From Lamellibrachia columna (Eukaryota > Annelida > Polychaeta > Sabellida > Siboglinidae): a stretch of 64,000 nt of DNA. Positions 63,584-64,000 of the stretch are shown in pieces. The DNA is taken from assembly GCA_963662155.1 (NCBI GenBank), contig OY759262.1:65985203-66049202 (forward strand), written 5' to 3'. The position numbers and the translations under genes are program-made. Below the pieces are notes generated by a model. The model worked only from the letters and a program-made list of their open reading frames with translations. It was not told the origin of the DNA and did not search any database. The stretch's first letter is position 1; every line of letters starts with the position of its first letter.

Positions 63584-64000
63584 ACACATATGAAAGACAT
63601 CCAAAGATGTATAGGACAGTACACAGATGAAAGAGAGCCAAAGATGTATTGGACAGTACACAGGTGAAAGACAACCAAAGATGTATAGGACAGTACAAAG
63701 GTGAAAGACACCCAAAGATGTATAGGACAGTACACAGATGAACGACATCTAAAGATGTATAGGACAGTACACAGGTGAAAGACAACCAAAGATGTATAGG
63801 ACATCCAAAGATGTATAGGACAGTACACATATGAAATAGAGCCAAAGATGTATAGGACAGTACACAGGTGAAAGACAACCAAAGATGTATAGGAAAGTAC
63901 ACAGATGAAAGAGAGCCAAAGATCTACAGGACAGTACACAGATGAAAGACATCCAAAGATGTATAGGACAGTACACAGATGAAAGAGAGCCAAAGATTTA

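Larger units (their letters stand above)
55141..64000. repeat. 37-bp megasatellite, right arm (about 239 monomers)
   Basis: Continuation of the satellite of 8812-48964, in the same orientation and register, running off the window end. Truncated 19-bp monomers lie at 56212, 58451, 60209, 62448 and 63799. The higher-order sequence resembles that of 13.7-31 kb more than the adjacent 37.5-48.8 kb. It also opens long minus-strand frames (up to 855 codons), which are period artefacts. Confidence 0.98.

Overview
The window is eukaryotic, non-genic, repeat-dominated DNA, most likely from an invertebrate animal; the species cannot be named from sequence. The evidence is the near-absence of unique sequence, a non-LTR retrotransposon with an apurinic-type endonuclease and a CR1/jockey-superfamily reverse transcriptase, and no operons, Shine-Dalgarno sites, tRNAs, rRNAs or host genes. 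About 97% of the 64 kb is tandem repeat or retrotransposon. It resembles a heterochromatic satellite block (pericentromeric, subtelomeric or interstitial), but nothing here identifies which.

Layout. Positions 1-528 are unique. Then follow a 21-bp array (529-864, 16 copies), a 46-bp array (956-1783, 18 copies), a 650-bp unique spacer with a (TAAG)n microsatellite, and a second, unrelated 46-bp array (2433-7390, about 108 copies) containing a 1,239-bp tandem duplication. Next come a 42-bp array that is a chimera with the preceding 46-bp unit (7472-7793), a 19-bp array (7966-8041), and a 12-copy 37-bp array (8250-8693). From 8812 to the end the window is one 37-bp satellite of unrelated sequence, about 1,085 monomers to 48964 and about 239 from 55141 to 64000.

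The large satellite is organised hierarchically. Nineteen truncated 19-bp monomers act as landmarks, and nested tandem duplications of 1,258, 1,609, 1,886, 1,943, 3,997 and 7,679 bp have lengths that fit 37n+19k, within 1 bp where a monomer carries an indel. In the 7,679-bp duplication I found only one substitution while comparing matched open frames and landmarks.

The only non-satellite sequence within the large array is one LINE on the minus strand (48965-55140), flanked by the 4-bp direct repeat aaag. Taking out 6,180 bp restores the surrounding higher-order repeat exactly. The LINE is rearranged: a 188-bp copy of its own 3' end sits between the endonuclease-linker and the reverse transcriptase, and a 1,478-bp segment containing that nested piece is present three times in tandem. 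The endonuclease and reverse transcriptase are therefore in separate frames and the copy is presumably non-autonomous. The very long minus-strand open frames across the satellite are by-products of a 37-bp period in a monomer with no minus-strand stop triplets; I do not call them genes.
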